The notes under the pieces were generated by a model. It was not told the DNA's origin and ran no database searches. It saw only the letters and a program-made list of their open reading frames with translations. 14,411 nucleotides of DNA from Acidobacteriota bacterium (GTDB lineage: Bacteria; Acidobacteriota; Blastocatellia; Pyrinomonadales; Pyrinomonadaceae): positions 1 to 14,411 of the forward strand of contig QHXE01000349.1 in NCBI GenBank assembly GCA_003222835.1. The letters are read 5' to 3'. A program made the translations under genes and the position numbers. Numbering within the stretch: the first letter of the stretch is position 1; every line of letters starts with the position of its first letter. Shown piece by piece: positions 14,105 to 14,411 of the stretch.

Positions 14105-14411
14105 TTAAACGTCATTCGTCGCCTCGACTAATTGATCCAGCTTAGCCGACGCCGCACCGCGGTCGATGCTTTTGGCCGCAATTCGCGCCGCATCGCGTAG
14201 ATTTTCGCCAAGACCTCCGACATGTAATGCCGCAGCGGCGTTTACAATGACCAAAGCCCGCGCTTCGTCCTGTCTCTTGCCGGACACCACATCGCGAATG
14301 ATGGCCGCGTTCCCTTCCGCGTCGCCACCACGCAAGTGATCGAGTTCACCGCGACCGAAACCAAAGTCATCTGGCCCCACCTGGAACGTTCGCACTTGGC
14401 CCTGGATGGTT
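14105..14411 (-). CDS. trpD: Anthranilate phosphoribosyltransferase, C-terminal part (cut by window edge)
   Basis: Only the last ~101 residues lie in the window; the frame is open through 14411, so the 5' end is outside. The segment contains GPDDFGFGRGELDHLRGGDAEGN, the conserved late motif of TrpD (PEDFGL...LRGGTPEEN in E. coli), then the helical end VIVNAAAALHVGGLGENLRDAARIAAKSIDRGAA. The enzyme transfers phosphoribose from PRPP to anthranilate, supplying the substrate of TrpF. It is the first visible gene of the minus-strand trpD-trpC-trpF series. No promoter or attenuator can be seen in this window. Confidence 0.95.
   Translation of the reverse strand, partial: TIQGQVRTFQVGPDDFGFGRGELDHLRGGDAEGNAAIIRDVVSGKRQDEARALVIVNAAAALHVGGLGENLRDAARIAAKSIDRGAASAKLDQLVEATNDV

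Overview
The window looks like chromosomal DNA from a diderm (Gram-negative-type) soil bacterium with moderately high GC. The abundance of dispersed palindromic repeats and the cluster trpD-trpC-trpF-lptB-rpoN-hpf suggest Acidobacteriota, perhaps Blastocatellia. This placement is inferred from general familiarity and could not be checked by a search. There are no rRNA or tRNA genes, no CRISPR array, no transposase and no obvious phage genes.

Left part (1-5900, plus strand). A very large Lhr-type superfamily 2 helicase (148-4782) fills the first third. It carries four palindromic repeat elements inside its reading frame. A double-hairpin repeat follows its stop codon. Next come two small genes: a charged 66-residue conserved hypothetical (5012-5212) and a membrane-anchored BON-domain protein (5310-5789). 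Both look like envelope or stress accessory proteins. A degraded copy of one lhr-embedded repeat lies at 5816-5900.

Middle part (5900-9145): a signalling island. Two closely similar single-domain response regulators lie in tandem on the minus strand (5900-6370 and 6565-6981). A roughly 0.5 kb non-coding gap separates them from a divergent Crp/Fnr-family regulator (7496-8272). Two small genes follow on the plus strand: a receiver-like protein lacking the conserved Thr and Lys (8421-8783), and a protein with two CxxC knuckles that overlaps it by 4 nt (8780-9145). These genes contain no DNA-binding output domain other than the Crp/Fnr helix-turn-helix.

Right part (9146-14411, minus strand, read right to left): the C-terminal end of trpD (cut by the window edge), trpC, a ~306 bp nested palindromic element, trpF, lptB, rpoN and long-form hpf. 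TrpD, TrpC and TrpF are consecutive tryptophan biosynthesis enzymes. LptB is the ATPase of lipopolysaccharide export, RpoN is sigma-54, and HPF dimerises idle ribosomes. The lptB frame is broken by an apparent 37-nt loss between its ABC signature and Walker B. rpoN has its own good sigma-70-like promoter, with a perfect 14-bp palindrome between the -35 and -10 hexamers.

The strongest unexplained signals are the repeats. At least three families of palindromic elements occur, several within the lhr coding sequence. The trpC-trpF element contains two inverted copies of one unit whose hairpin stems differ in sequence but both still pair, a REPIN-like arrangement. The broken lptB and the receiver / Crp-Fnr / CxxC cluster are the next most interesting points.
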